Assembly: GCA_009833045.1 (NCBI GenBank)
Contig: WUUP01000011.1
Span: 62,001-126,000, forward strand
Source of the DNA: Saprospirales bacterium GYS_P2D
GTDB taxonomy: Bacteria; Bacteroidota; Bacteroidia; Chitinophagales; Saprospiraceae
Length of the DNA: 64,000 nt
Direction of reading: 5' to 3'
Shown: piece by piece, positions 1 to 9,093 of the stretch
Layout of the letters: every line of letters starts with the position of its first letter
How positions within the stretch are numbered: position 1 is the stretch's first letter
Program-made: the position numbers and the translations under genes
Notes under the pieces: generated by a model
What the model was told of the DNA's origin: nothing
Seen by the model: only the letters and a program-made list of their open reading frames with translations
Databases searched by the model: none

Positions 1-391
1 CCACTGATACGTTTACATCAATATTGGAAGAGCCATCGAGTGGATCTATGAGGATGACATACTTCCCATTGCGACATTGAGGGCTATCAAATGCAATGAA
101 TGAATCCTCTTCTTCTGATGCTATACCACAGGTGATCTCTCGAGCTTCGACCGAGTCTATGAATTTTCGATTAGCGTATACATCGAGTTTTTGCTGATCT
201 TCACCTTGGATATTGGTATCACCAGCTTTGCCCAGTATGTCATCGACTAATCCTGCTTTGTTGATTTCAGCATTTACGATTTTAGCAGCGAGGCGCAGGC
301 TACTTATGAGTTTGCTGAGCTCGCCAGTGCTATATGAGACCTGTGATTGAGTCTTGATGATGAACTCTCCTAAAGTGGTTATTCGTGACAT
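1..391 (-). CDS. fbp: Fructose-1,6-bisphosphatase class I, N-terminal part (cut by window edge)
   Basis: Class I FBPases hydrolyse fructose-1,6-bisphosphate to fructose-6-phosphate, the committed step of gluconeogenesis in the cytoplasm. About 130 residues are visible, starting [15 protein letters not shown] and ending in the left edge. The Mg-binding and active-site motif [13 protein letters not shown] lies near the cut, after an acidic GIASEEED stretch, as expected for this class. The ATG at 389-391 follows a Bacteroidota -7 box and a palindromic operator-like site. The gene diverges from mnmE. With pckA at 7.3 kb it suggests an active gluconeogenic route. The identification is firm. The remaining part of the enzyme lies outside the window. 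Confidence 0.93.
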   Translation of the reverse strand, partial: MSRITTLGEFIIKTQSQVSYSTGELSKLISSLRLAAKIVNAEINKAGLVDDILGKAGDTNIQGEDQQKLDVYANRKFIDSVEAREITCGIASEEEDSFIAFDSPQCRNGKYVILIDPLDGSSNIDVNVSV

Positions 392-402
392 AAGTTATTA
401 TT

Positions 403-429
403 GTAAACGTTTACGGCTCGTCAAATGTA
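403..429 (-). promoter_or_regulatory. fbp promoter with LacI-type palindromic operator
   Basis: On the minus strand TACATTTG (422-429) matches the Bacteroidota -7 consensus TAnnTTTG. Just downstream, where transcription should start, is the perfect 12-bp palindrome GTAAACGTTTAC (403-414), 11 bp before the fbp ATG. I see no good TTG -33 element at normal spacing. The palindrome has the look of LacI/CcpA-family operators with a central CG. The regulator assignment is inference. Confidence 0.5.
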
Positions 430-507
430 CGCCAATTATCTCCATATCCTTATTCCTATTCTTACAAATCCGTCGCAATTAAGGCCCGTCCTGCCTACCT
501 TTATCCC

Positions 508-1914
508 ATGATTCAAGATTTGACAGAAAACATAATAGCACTCTCTACTCCTCAAGGTGTAGGAGCCATAGGAGTCATTCGTCTCTCAGGACCAGGTATC
601 ATTGAGATCAGTGATCGTTTTTTTAAAGGGCGAAACTTGACTAAAGTCGAAGGTAATACTGTGCACTATGGTAAGATCGTAGATGAGTCAGACCGTATCA
701 TCGATGAGTGTGTTGCTACGGTATTTAGAGCACCGAGAAGCTACACAAAGGAAGATGTGATCGAATTTTCTTGTCATGGGTCGCCCTATATCTTGGATCA
801 GGTCATACAGCTATTCTTGCGTCACGGTGTGAGAATGGCACAGGCAGGTGAGTTTACGCTGAGGGCTTTTCTCAATGGGCAGATGGATCTATCCCAAGCA
901 GAAGCGGTAGCTGACCTTATTGCTTCTGACAATGCTGCCAGCCATGAGATAGCTATGCGGCAGATGCGTGGAGGATTCTCCGATGAGATCAAGCAGCTCC
1001 GCCAAGAACTGATCGAGTTTGCCAGTTTGATAGAGTTAGAATTGGACTTTGGAGAGGAGGATGTGGAGTTCGCAGATCGCTCTAAGCTGCAAGGGCTGGT
1101 AGAGAAGATTAAGTCTGTCATTAATCGCCTGCTCGAATCATTTCAGCTGGGCAATGTCATCAAAAATGGGGTCACCACTGTCATAGCGGGTCGACCTAAT
1201 GCAGGTAAATCCACTCTGCTCAATGCACTTCTCAATGAGGAGCGGGCCATCGTATCCGATATAGCAGGTACGACTCGAGATACGATCGAGGAATCTCTTA
1301 ATATCAAGGGTATACAATTTAGGCTGATTGACACGGCAGGTATCCGAAAAGCTCAGGACGAGATAGAGCGGATAGGAGTCGATCGCACTATCGAGAAGAT
1401 CGGTAGCTCAAGTATCGTCATATACGTATTTGATGTGATAGAGTCATCACCAGAGCAGCTTTGGTCCGATATTGATCGATTCCTCGAGGGGAGTAAGGTG
1501 CTCACAGCAGGTAGTAAGCGGATCTTCATTGCTAATAAGATGGATCTCAATCCGTATATCCGACCAGAAGACTACTATCGAGATGGTCTCATCTCCACGG
1601 ATAATCTTATCACCGCCAGTGCTAAGAACAAAATGAACATAGACTATATCAAAGATAAAATCTATGATACTGTCATAGGTGATCCTACGATGATGCAGCA
1701 GACCATAGTCACTAATAGTCGACACTATGATGCTCTACGCAAAAGTGATGAAGCGCTCGAGGCAGTACTCAGAGGACTCTCTGATGGTACTACAGGAGAC
1801 TTCATAGCCCTCGATATCCGCCAGTCATTGCACCATCTCGGAGAGATCACAGGAGATATATCTACCGATGATCTATTAGACTCGATTTTCAGTAATTTCT
1901 GTATTGGAAAGTAA
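508..1914 (+). CDS. mnmE: tRNA uridine-5-carboxymethylaminomethyl GTPase MnmE (TrmE)
   Basis: With MnmG, MnmE installs the cmnm5 group on wobble U34 of several tRNAs. The 468-residue length is typical. The N-terminal tetrahydrofolate-binding domain begins TENIIALSTPQGVGAIGVIR. The G domain inserted in the helical domain carries G1 GRPNAGKS (228-235), TTRD, DTAG (about 274) and NKMD (about 345). The protein ends CIGK, keeping the conserved C-terminal Cys and the position of the K-loop partner. It diverges from fbp across about 115 bp. No Shine-Dalgarno is visible, which is usual here. Its partner mnmG is not in the window. Confidence 0.97.
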   Translation: MIQDLTENIIALSTPQGVGAIGVIRLSGPGIIEISDRFFKGRNLTKVEGNTVHYGKIVDESDRIIDECVATVFRAPRSYTKEDVIEFSCHGSPYILDQVIQLFLRHGVRMAQAGEFTLRAFLNGQMDLSQAEAVADLIASDNAASHEIAMRQMRGGFSDEIKQLRQELIEFASLIELELDFGEEDVEFADRSKLQGLVEKIKSVINRLLESFQLGNVIKNGVTTVIAGRPNAGKSTLLNALLNEERAIVSDIAGTTRDTIEESLNIKGIQFRLIDTAGIRKAQDEIERIGVDRTIEKIGSSSIVIYVFDVIESSPEQLWSDIDRFLEGSKVLTAGSKRIFIANKMDLNPYIRPEDYYRDGLISTDNLITASAKNKMNIDYIKDKIYDTVIGDPTMMQQTIVTNSRHYDALRKSDEALEAVLRGLSDGTTGDFIALDIRQSLHHLGEITGDISTDDLLDSIFSNFCIGK

Positions 1915-1935
1915 GTGAGATAGGATTTTGGCGAC

Positions 1936-2028
1936 AAAATTCGTTTTCGAACTTATACCGACTCTGGAGGTATCTTGATAGGTTTAGCAAAAAATCGTTT
2001 TGAACTTATACCGACGATAGGAGGCTAT
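1936..2028. repeat. Two-copy imperfect direct repeat after mnmE
   Basis: Units at 1936-1973 and about 1989-2028 share cgtttt(c)gaacttataccgac, then a 3-4 nt variable gap, then ggagg(c)tat, at a period of about 53 bp. They lie in the 242-bp gap between mnmE and the Gfo/Idh/MocA gene. No gene is seen there. Function unknown. Confidence 0.6.
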
Positions 2029-2156
2029 AAGATTTAGGCATATCAACTCCTTTGATCATTTGTTATCATTATGCTTAATACCCTTCTTGAAATATTGACT
2101 TAATAGATTTGGTTACTTTAGTATCACAAGATTAATAGATCATCTTAATCGTCTGT

Positions 2157-3497
2157 ATGAAAAGAAGAACTTTTATCCAAGAAACAGCAGTAGCCGCTTC
2201 TTCTTTGGTAGTAGCACCCGCTATAATCAAGAATGCCAAATCTCTCAGCCCAAATGACAAAATAAACATTGGTGTCATAGGGTGTAAAGGAATGGGATGG
2301 GCAGATACCACCTCGCTACTTAAAATGCCCGACATACAGTTGATCGGCATCTGCGATGTTGATCAATCAGTGATAGATCAACGTCTTTCGGACTATGCTA
2401 AATTAAGAAATAATATACCTAAGACTTATACCGATCATAGAGAGCTATTGCAAGATGAATCCATAGATGCGGTGGTGATAGGCACACCGGATCATTGGCA
2501 CTGCAGTATGATGGTAGACGCCGTGATGGCCGGTAAGGATGTTTATATCGAAAAGCCAATCGCTAATTCAATCGAAGAATGTAATATCATGTTAGCTGCT
2601 CAGAAAAAGACAGGTCGTGTGGTGCAGGTGGGACAATGGCAGAGAAGCGGACCTCATTATAGAGAAGCGATCGATATAGTTCGTTCAGGAATCTTGGGCA
2701 ATATCAGATTGGTTAAAGTCTGGGCTTATCAAGGATGGATGAAACCTATGGAACCAATGGCTGATGTTCCGGTACCAAGAGGTGTGGATTATAAGCGATG
2801 GTTAGGTCCAGCTCCAATGAGGCCATTTAATCCTAACAGATTTCATTTTAATTTTAGATGGTTTTGGGATTATGCGGGTGGTTTGATGACTGATTGGGGT
2901 GTTCACGAAATAGATATTGCATTATATGCTATGAATGCGGTAGCTCCTAAGTCAGTGATGGCGTCAGGTGGTAAATTAGCCTATCCTAATGATCCAGCTG
3001 AGACTCCAGATACCCTCCAAGCCGTGTTTGACTATGGAGATTTCAGTATGCTGTGGGAACACGCTACAGGGATAGATGGAGGACCTTATGGTCGCACAGA
3101 GGGCATCGCATTCATTGGTAATAATGGCACCCTTGTGGTCAATAGAGGAGGCTATGAAGTCATCGCAGAAAGAGAATTTGTAGGCTGGGGGCGCAATGAT
3201 GGTAAACAGAAAATGGAACCTATACCTTTTGTGCAAAAAGATCCCAACGTAAACATACTGGACCTACATACCGAGAACTTTGTGGCAGCTATAAAGGCTA
3301 ATGACCCATCTATGCTCAATACACATATTAAGTCAGGAAGTGTAGCAGCAATCAATGCTCAAATGGGTAATATCGCATATAAAACTGGAGAGAAAATTTA
3401 CTGGGATGCTAATGAAAGTAATTTTGGAGATAATCAAAAAGCTAACGAGCTGATTCATGCTAAATACCATAATGGCTGGATGAAACCTAAAATTTAA
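2157..3497 (+). CDS. Gfo/Idh/MocA family oxidoreductase with Tat signal
   Basis: A NAD(P)-dependent sugar or cyclitol oxidoreductase of the Gfo/Idh/MocA superfamily, probably exported folded by the Tat pathway. The N-terminus MKRRTFIQETAVAASS has a twin-arginine followed by a hydrophobic segment. A Rossmann glycine motif GVIGCKGMG follows at about residue 39, and the family Lys motif DVYIEKPIA lies near residue 132. The Trp-rich C-terminal half (KRWLGPAPMRPFNPNRFH) is typical of secreted Bacteroidota and Planctomycetes members. The substrate cannot be read from the sequence. It stands alone between mnmE and a convergent nuclease gene, so context gives no pathway. Confidence 0.9.
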   Translation: MKRRTFIQETAVAASSLVVAPAIIKNAKSLSPNDKINIGVIGCKGMGWADTTSLLKMPDIQLIGICDVDQSVIDQRLSDYAKLRNNIPKTYTDHRELLQDESIDAVVIGTPDHWHCSMMVDAVMAGKDVYIEKPIANSIEECNIMLAAQKKTGRVVQVGQWQRSGPHYREAIDIVRSGILGNIRLVKVWAYQGWMKPMEPMADVPVPRGVDYKRWLGPAPMRPFNPNRFHFNFRWFWDYAGGLMTDWGVHEIDIALYAMNAVAPKSVMASGGKLAYPNDPAETPDTLQAVFDYGDFSMLWEHATGIDGGPYGRTEGIAFIGNNGTLVVNRGGYEVIAEREFVGWGRNDGKQKMEPIPFVQKDPNVNILDLHTENFVAAIKANDPSMLNTHIKSGSVAAINAQMGNIAYKTGEKIYWDANESNFGDNQKANELIHAKYHNGWMKPKI

Positions 3498-3550
3498 AGT
3501 GATATAGTCTCAGAAATCGGTATTATTATTTGAGATACTGATCTTTTCGA

Positions 3551-4414
3551 CTACAGATAGATATCCTCCAGTACACCAGCCAGTCTCACCCCGGCCTTGA
3601 GCAGGCGCTCCTTGACATGGACGATGTAGTCATGCTGATACTGCCATGAGAGCGAAGGCAGTCCTGTCTCACGGTCTACATAGTCATAGATGGTACGATA
3701 TATATCTTCTCGGAGAGTGATAGATTCTTGCGCCCACTGGTTGAGCGTAGACCGCTGCATAGAGCGTGCTTCTTCAGCTGTGCATTTATTGATGAATATG
3801 GCAAACTCTGTATAGCTAAGCTTCTCATGCTCGATGATCTTAGTATCCCAGACAGAATGAATATTAGTGCGCTCTGAGAAGAAGAGTACGTTGATATTAT
3901 TGCCTCCACGATCTTTGTTTTTACCTACGTGCATAGGCTGATGGATATCGCCGACGAGATGTACTAAGAAGGCTAATGCCGTTGCCTTAGTAGATCCTCT
4001 CAGAGGTTTGGCATCATGATCATTCATCATGTCCTTCAGCCATACTGAGGCTTCCTCATCTCCGCTAAGGATATTGATCATGAGCTCTATGGCTTCTGTG
4101 GCATCATCTATTTTATCATTTTGGCTGTACTTATCTCTTACATCTTGTACGGTCTGATCATCATGCACCGTAGTGTAGTGCCAGCTATCGGCAAACTTCC
4201 AGCCTTTTTCAGATTTGATATAGTCCGGCCAATTCGCTAATTCGGCAAGGTAGTCGGGTCCCATTATTTCTCTCAGCTCAGCTTTTACGTCTTCAGATAG
4301 ATACTGATTACAGATCTCTGCGACGATTCGGTGGCCATTTTGGCCCCAGGCGGATAGCTCCACTGAGGGAAATAATAATAGTATTCCGATGATAAGTTGT
4401 ACCAATAATTTCAT
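3551..4414 (-). CDS. Secreted S1/P1 family nuclease
   Basis: A zinc-dependent single-strand nuclease/3'-nucleotidase, probably periplasmic or secreted, for nucleic-acid scavenging. I start at the ATG at 4414 because it gives a clean signal peptide (MKLLVQLIIGILLLFPSVELSA) cleaved before WGQNGH. In this family the mature N-terminal Trp and the following His bind the tri-zinc cluster. Other ligand regions are visible: FADSWHYT, FLVHLVGDIHQPMHVG and NIHSVWDTKIIE. The 287-residue length fits. An upstream in-frame ATG at 4483 would add 23 residues and bury the signal, so I reject it. It converges on the Gfo/Idh/MocA gene. Confidence 0.93.
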   Translation of the reverse strand: MKLLVQLIIGILLLFPSVELSAWGQNGHRIVAEICNQYLSEDVKAELREIMGPDYLAELANWPDYIKSEKGWKFADSWHYTTVHDDQTVQDVRDKYSQNDKIDDATEAIELMINILSGDEEASVWLKDMMNDHDAKPLRGSTKATALAFLVHLVGDIHQPMHVGKNKDRGGNNINVLFFSERTNIHSVWDTKIIEHEKLSYTEFAIFINKCTAEEARSMQRSTLNQWAQESITLREDIYRTIYDYVDRETGLPSLSWQYQHDYIVHVKERLLKAGVRLAGVLEDIYL

Positions 4415-4511
4415 AGCGTATGCTTTTGCATATTTATGATGTGAATGTACTGGTATTCTTCCTATTGGAAAATAGTCGACCATTACTATTCGATTAACAG
4501 AGCATAGCAGG

Positions 4512-5936
4512 TCATAGCTCTTGTCTTAAAGAGAAGCGGGTAGCATAGTCTCCCACGATATAGCCCAGTCTCAGTCCCTCATCACAGTCCATACGAAAGT
4601 GTACTCCGAGTGGTATACGACTATATGCATTCTCACGAGCCATGATATGAAAATTAGTATAGGTCCGAGGTGTGCCAATGAATAATGTCTCATCCTCATG
4701 ACATCGATCCGTGAACTCTCGCACACCAAGGCTAAAGAATTCTTCGAAGATGGCCGCTCCAGCTGATGCAAATGTAGAGTGCCCAGAAGGGTAGGCCGGG
4801 AAGTTGGGATTTTGACTCGGGATACCCTCCGCATCTCCCAGTATCGTAGTGAAATCTGGATTAATCACTCTACGGATATAGTCAATAGGCCGTTCCAGAT
4901 TGTATTCATATTTTCCCTGCCAGCAAGTGACTGCTGCGTCATTAAGAGCTATACCGAGTCGCATATACATTTCTATTACTTCCTGGAGATCACTATTGGC
5001 TACTTTGATGAGTTGATTGGCAATGGCTATCTGACGAGCCGGAGGACTAAAAGTGATACCCACGATATCATCACTCCAAAACTCAGCTATCCACCGCCCC
5101 TCATGATCAAGATTAGCTACTACATCGTTCACCTCGAGTGCCTCCTGATAAAATCTCGAATCTGGCTCCTCGCTATAGACTGCTGGAGGTATGAATGATA
5201 CGGCTGTATCTGGTGTGACAAATTTTCTAACTCGGTACCAGTATGGATGGCAGGCATTTCGAAAATCTGGTTGGGTGGGCTGCCAGTATCCTACTCCTGA
5301 TGGTGGAGTATATCCTTCTGGCTCTACATCATGGACTTGGATCTCCGATTCGATATCTGATTGAGCATACTGGATCACAGATGATGCGATGAGATTTGCC
5401 CTGTCGAGGGCATCTTGATAGCCAGCTGTACTCATCTGAGAGTTAATCCTCTGAGCATGACTGAGGTATAGCTGCTCTACGTCAAATCGCTGAGCCTCAT
5501 TCATAGAATGGAGAAAATAGGTAAATGTTTCTCGGTAGACATGGTTGAGTACAGCCTCCCAGTATAGTGAAGACTCTACTCGCAAGGACCATATGGTCTT
5601 GTCAAGGGGGTCATCACCGACTGATGTATAGTCAGCGAGTACGGTAGAGATCGAGTGGAGATCATACATGCCCGGCACTACGGCTTCGTATGCAGCGATG
5701 CCGATATAGCCCAGTGCTCTGGCCGTTGGATTAGGTCTGAAGTCCTCCAAGTCTTTTTCTATATCTAAGTATAAATTGTACCAATCATGAGTTAAGTCAA
5801 TATCGCCTTCGCTGACTGCTGGTACGATCAGTTCACTGATGGGTTGGTCGATCACCGGATCATCGATCACGATCGGATCGTCTGTGCAGCTTGATAATAT
5901 AGAAACTAAAAAAATGACAAAAGCAAACAGTCTCAT
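4512..5936 (-). CDS. Vanadium-dependent haloperoxidase/PAP2-family lipoprotein
   Basis: This protein belongs to the vanadium haloperoxidase/type 2 phosphatidic acid phosphatase superfamily. All three vanadate/phosphate-binding motifs are intact: KX6RP (KYEYNLERP, from about residue 342), PSGH (about 383) and SRX5HX3D (SRIPLGVHFRMD, from about 439). The N-terminus MRLFAFVIFLVSILSSC gives a lipoprotein signal with the lipobox Cys, so it is probably anchored in the outer membrane. I chose the ATG at 5936 over one 18 nt upstream for that reason. Whether it oxidises halides or hydrolyses phosphate esters cannot be decided from these shared motifs. Confidence 0.9.
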   Translation of the reverse strand: MRLFAFVIFLVSILSSCTDDPIVIDDPVIDQPISELIVPAVSEGDIDLTHDWYNLYLDIEKDLEDFRPNPTARALGYIGIAAYEAVVPGMYDLHSISTVLADYTSVGDDPLDKTIWSLRVESSLYWEAVLNHVYRETFTYFLHSMNEAQRFDVEQLYLSHAQRINSQMSTAGYQDALDRANLIASSVIQYAQSDIESEIQVHDVEPEGYTPPSGVGYWQPTQPDFRNACHPYWYRVRKFVTPDTAVSFIPPAVYSEEPDSRFYQEALEVNDVVANLDHEGRWIAEFWSDDIVGITFSPPARQIAIANQLIKVANSDLQEVIEMYMRLGIALNDAAVTCWQGKYEYNLERPIDYIRRVINPDFTTILGDAEGIPSQNPNFPAYPSGHSTFASAGAAIFEEFFSLGVREFTDRCHEDETLFIGTPRTYTNFHIMARENAYSRIPLGVHFRMDCDEGLRLGYIVGDYATRFSLRQEL

Positions 5937-6106
5937 CGAATCTCTCTGGATCATGCGCAGCCAAATTTGTGTTGGATAATGGTCGATCTATGCGGTGTGA
6001 AAATAGAAGTCACTGTCAGATACTTCTGTAATACGCATCACAAAATTAGAGTTAAAATGAATCGGTAAAAATGAGAGATCTTATAGACGGATAAGCTTAA
6101 ATTATC

Positions 6107-6140
6107 ATGCAATAAGGAGAAGAGAAAGGAGCTATTGCAT
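6107..6140 (+). other. Inverted repeat in the gap before a small membrane protein
   Basis: Within the 273-bp gap between two divergent genes, atgcaata (6107-6114) and tattgcat (6133-6140) form a perfect 8-bp stem. It encloses a purine-rich 18-nt loop and is followed by cctttttgttttt. It looks like a terminator, but no plus-strand gene lies just upstream. It may act on an unseen RNA or on the leader of the next gene. Confidence 0.35.
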
Positions 6141-6209
6141 CCTTTTTGTTTTTAGAATGTTTATGACTGAATATCTGACTATATCACCTTTACTCATAAA
6201 TCAATTAAT

Positions 6210-6422
6210 ATGTCAACATCATTCAAAACAGCTGTAGTATTTATTGGGATATTACTATGTCTCGTCGTTGCAGGGACTTTTCCTACGCCCAATGTGCTGG
6301 GCATCGTACTTTTAATTGGGTCTGGTTTGATCTTATATCAGATGTACATGGTACTTACGGATGACTATGTGTCTCGAGGTGAGACGGATGGACCTGCACC
6401 CGGATATCGTAAGACAAAATAG
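6210..6422 (+). CDS. Small two-pass membrane protein, unknown function
   Basis: A 70-residue protein with two closely spaced hydrophobic segments (about residues 7-24 and 28-47), separated by a short PTPN turn. The polar C-terminal tail is rich in Gly, Asp and Pro (ETDGPAPGYRKTK). I do not recognise a named family. Small two-TM proteins of this shape are common in Bacteroidota. Its own upstream gap of about 270 bp and a downstream gap of 230 bp suggest a single-gene transcript. The reading frame is clean and starts at a well-placed ATG, but there is little beyond the hydrophobicity pattern to confirm it. Confidence 0.6.
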   Translation: MSTSFKTAVVFIGILLCLVVAGTFPTPNVLGIVLLIGSGLILYQMYMVLTDDYVSRGETDGPAPGYRKTK

Positions 6423-6650
6423 AGTATATGCCTACTCATAGGTGACCTCATCTTTCAAGATTTAATATAGGATAAACTTGTGTGTCTGTAGGCCTTATTA
6501 ATTCCTATTGACAGCTGTATCTATTGTACCCTATATATGTGTATTTTTTTTGGTGAAAATGCCCTTCTATTTCTCTCTACTCAGTGCTAAGCTCCTCTCT
6601 AAATCAAATCGTACCTTGCACCCTCATTATCAAATAGAATATTAATAGAA

Positions 6651-7190
6651 ATGGATAGTGCATTAATGGATAGGTCAGAAGGAAAATGTGAGCTCTGTGG
6701 TAGCTCAGATGGGCTGAGAGCATTCACAGTGATACCTCGTACAGATGAGATCGGGATCTGTGCGCACTGTGCTACTGATATAGAGGGTAGCGAGATCAAA
6801 GATCCTAATCACTGGCGCTGCCTCACTGAGAGTATGTGGAGCCAGGTGACTGCTGTACAGGTGATGGCCTATCGCATATTACGGAGGCTGAGTAGTCAGG
6901 GATGGGCCCAAGATTTACTCGGTATGATGTATCTCGATGAGGATATGCAGGACTGGGCGGATGCAGGTGGCTCAGCAGTCGTGCATCTCGATAGTAATGG
7001 TCATGTGCTCCAGCAAGGAGATAGCGTAGTCCTCATCAAGGATCTTAATGTCAAAGGTGCCAACTTCACTGCTAAGAGAGGTACAGCAGTCAGGCGTATC
7101 AATCTCGTAGCGGACAATCCTGAACACATAGAGGGCAGAGTCAATGATCAATATATCGTCATCCTGACAAAATACGTCAAGAAGTCATAA
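6651..7190 (+). CDS. PhnA/YjdM-family zinc-ribbon protein
   Basis: A 179-residue protein with an N-terminal zinc ribbon (CELCG at about residues 14-18, paired with CAHC at about 43-46). Its C-terminal PhnA/YjdM domain starts DSNGHVLQQGDSVVLIKDL and ends in a small beta-barrel. Despite the historical name, family members are not established phosphonate hydrolases and the cellular role is unclear. A second in-frame ATG five codons in could also be the start. A strong bidirectional hairpin terminator follows 5 bp after the stop codon and separates it from convergent pckA. Confidence 0.85.
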   Translation: MDSALMDRSEGKCELCGSSDGLRAFTVIPRTDEIGICAHCATDIEGSEIKDPNHWRCLTESMWSQVTAVQVMAYRILRRLSSQGWAQDLLGMMYLDEDMQDWADAGGSAVVHLDSNGHVLQQGDSVVLIKDLNVKGANFTAKRGTAVRRINLVADNPEHIEGRVNDQYIVILTKYVKKS

Positions 7191-7194
7191 TACA

Positions 7195-7222
7195 ACAAAG
7201 GAGGTCTTAAGACCTCCTTTGT
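7195..7222. terminator. Bidirectional terminator between the PhnA-like gene and pckA
   Basis: A perfect 28-bp palindrome has arms acaaaggaggtc and gacctcctttgt with a ttaa centre. It sits between the convergent stops at 7190 and 7256, so it can serve both genes. There is no long T tract on the plus strand (gtgaatttct follows). Confidence 0.75.
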
Positions 7223-7255
7223 GAATTTCTATAACACTGTTAAATCAAACGAAAA

Positions 7256-8824
7256 TCATACTATTGGAGCAGCACCGATGATTTCAGCAGATAGCTCGCT
7301 CTCATATTTTTTCATGTTATTGTTAAATAACTCTGCCAGCTTTTTGGCTTGCTCATCATACTTGTTTTCATTCCTCCAGTTTTCTCGAGGATTGAGGATG
7401 GCATTTGGCACATCTGGACATGATCGAGGCATCTCGAGACCAAATATTTCGTGAGTACTATACACTACATCTTTGAGCTCGCCATCAAGTGCTGCTTTGA
7501 TAAGGGCACGAGTATATGGTAGCTCGATACGACTGCCTTCTCCAAAAGCACCGCCGACCCAGCCCGTATTGACGAGCCATACCTGTATTGGATCGCCCTC
7601 TTCTGAGGATCCTTTGAGTTTCTCACCGAGGAGATTAGCATAGGTAGATGGGTGTAGTGGTAAAAAGGGAGCACCAAAACACGCCGAGAAAGTGGCCTGT
7701 GGCTCTGTGATACCTTCTTCTGTACCTGCAATTTTGGCAGTATAGCCACTGAGGAAGTGATACATCGCCTGTGCTGGATTGAGTCGAGAGATAGGAGGCA
7801 ATACTCCGAAGGCATCACAGGTCAGGAAGAAAATATTCTTAGGTACTCCTCCTCGAGAGTTATACATGATATTGTCTATATGATACATCGGGTAGCTCAC
7901 TCGAGTATTTTGTGTGATGCTACTATCTCGGTAATCTGGCTTCTTAGTATGCTCGTCATAGTTGATATTTTCGAGCATTGCGCCAAATCTTATGGCCTTG
8001 TATATCTGGGGCTCTTTACTTTCTGATAGATCGATGACTTTAGCGTAGCAACCTCCTTCGAGATTGAATACATTGGCCACTGACCATCCATGTTCATCAT
8101 CTCCGATCAGGCGTCGATTTGGATCATTGGAGAGGGTAGTCTTACCAGTGCCTGATAGTCCAAAGAAAAGAGCAGTGTCGCCCTTGGTGCCCACATTCGC
8201 ACTACAGTGCATAGAGAGCACATCTCTGCGAGTGGGTAGTACATAATTGAGCACTGAGAATATGCCTTTTTTGATCTCACCCGTATATCCGGTGCCTCCT
8301 ATGATGATCGTCTGCTCAGAGAAATTGATGATAGAGAAGTTTTCTTGTCGAGTGTGATGCTTAGTAGGATCCGCTTTTACACCTGGGAAAGAATAAATTG
8401 TCCATTCGTCAGTCTCCAGATTGCTCATCTGAGCACCGTCAGGACGGAGAAACATGTTATAAGCAAAAAGATTTTGCCAAGGATACTCTGTGTAAACCTT
8501 GATATTGATCCGATACTTGTGACTCGCACAGGCATAGGCGTCTCGCATATAGATCTCTGGGAGCGTCCCAGCATAGGACTTGATCTCGTTCAGTAGCGCA
8601 TCATAGCTGTCCTTGGAGATAGGGATATTGATATCTCCCCAGTCTACTGTCGAGCTGGTGAAGTCATCCTCTACGATATAGCGATCTTTAGGAGATCTAC
8701 CTGTAAACTGTCCAGTATTAATAGCCAATGCTCCATTGTCTACTAATGTACCCTGTCCTTGGCGAATGGTCTCTTCCACCAGCGTTGCTACTGGAAGATT
8801 TGCTTTAATATGTGGGTGAATCAT
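7256..8824 (-). CDS. pckA: Phosphoenolpyruvate carboxykinase (ATP)
   Basis: Converts oxaloacetate plus ATP to PEP, CO2 and ADP, the entry step of gluconeogenesis. The 522-residue protein carries the kinase-1a P-loop FGLSGTGKTTLSND (around residue 240) and the following DDEHGW kinase-2 segment. The N-terminal ALAINTGQFTGRSPKDRY is a family signature. The ATP-dependent rather than GTP-dependent form is indicated by this layout. It is monocistronic on the minus strand, with fbp nearby at the window start, so two gluconeogenic enzymes sit within 9 kb. The start at MIHPHIKAN has no competing upstream ATG that fits the family better. Confidence 0.97.
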   Translation of the reverse strand: MIHPHIKANLPVATLVEETIRQGQGTLVDNGALAINTGQFTGRSPKDRYIVEDDFTSSTVDWGDINIPISKDSYDALLNEIKSYAGTLPEIYMRDAYACASHKYRINIKVYTEYPWQNLFAYNMFLRPDGAQMSNLETDEWTIYSFPGVKADPTKHHTRQENFSIINFSEQTIIIGGTGYTGEIKKGIFSVLNYVLPTRRDVLSMHCSANVGTKGDTALFFGLSGTGKTTLSNDPNRRLIGDDEHGWSVANVFNLEGGCYAKVIDLSESKEPQIYKAIRFGAMLENINYDEHTKKPDYRDSSITQNTRVSYPMYHIDNIMYNSRGGVPKNIFFLTCDAFGVLPPISRLNPAQAMYHFLSGYTAKIAGTEEGITEPQATFSACFGAPFLPLHPSTYANLLGEKLKGSSEEGDPIQVWLVNTGWVGGAFGEGSRIELPYTRALIKAALDGELKDVVYSTHEIFGLEMPRSCPDVPNAILNPRENWRNENKYDEQAKKLAELFNNNMKKYESELSAEIIGAAPIV

Positions 8825-9014
8825 AAATAAGTGTACTATGTGAACTTGATATATAATTTATCTTTTCCCTGTACACGATGACGACTCAGTAAGTAACTGG
8901 GGCATAAAGGTATAGGCTTAAGAGTATTATTGCAGCCTTTATCCGAGAGAATATTTTAAAAAATTCAAGTGAAAAGCTTTCGGATGAGTCAAATTGAATA
9001 TCAATAGACTGATT

Positions 9015-9046
9015 TTGAGTGAATACTCCCTATTTGTGTACCTTTA
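9015..9046 (+). promoter_or_regulatory. Predicted pruA promoter
   Basis: TTG at 9015-9017 and TACCTTTA at 9039-9046 are separated by 21 nt. They fit the Bacteroidota housekeeping promoter (TTG, then 19-21 nt, then TAnnTTTG) with one mismatch in the -7 box, about 48 bp before the pruA ATG. Confidence 0.45.
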
Positions 9047-9093
9047 TAAATCAATTCGGTAAGAAAGATTGTTGATTAAAATAAATTGAATAA

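Noticed and set aside
1936-2028. CRISPR array
   Set aside because: Only two imperfect units, no cas genes, and no third repeat. No CRISPR-like array was seen anywhere in the window.
4779-5198. Plus-strand open frame of 139 codons opposite the PAP2/haloperoxidase gene
   Set aside because: The minus strand has all three catalytic motifs intact. The opposite frame has none and no plausible signals.
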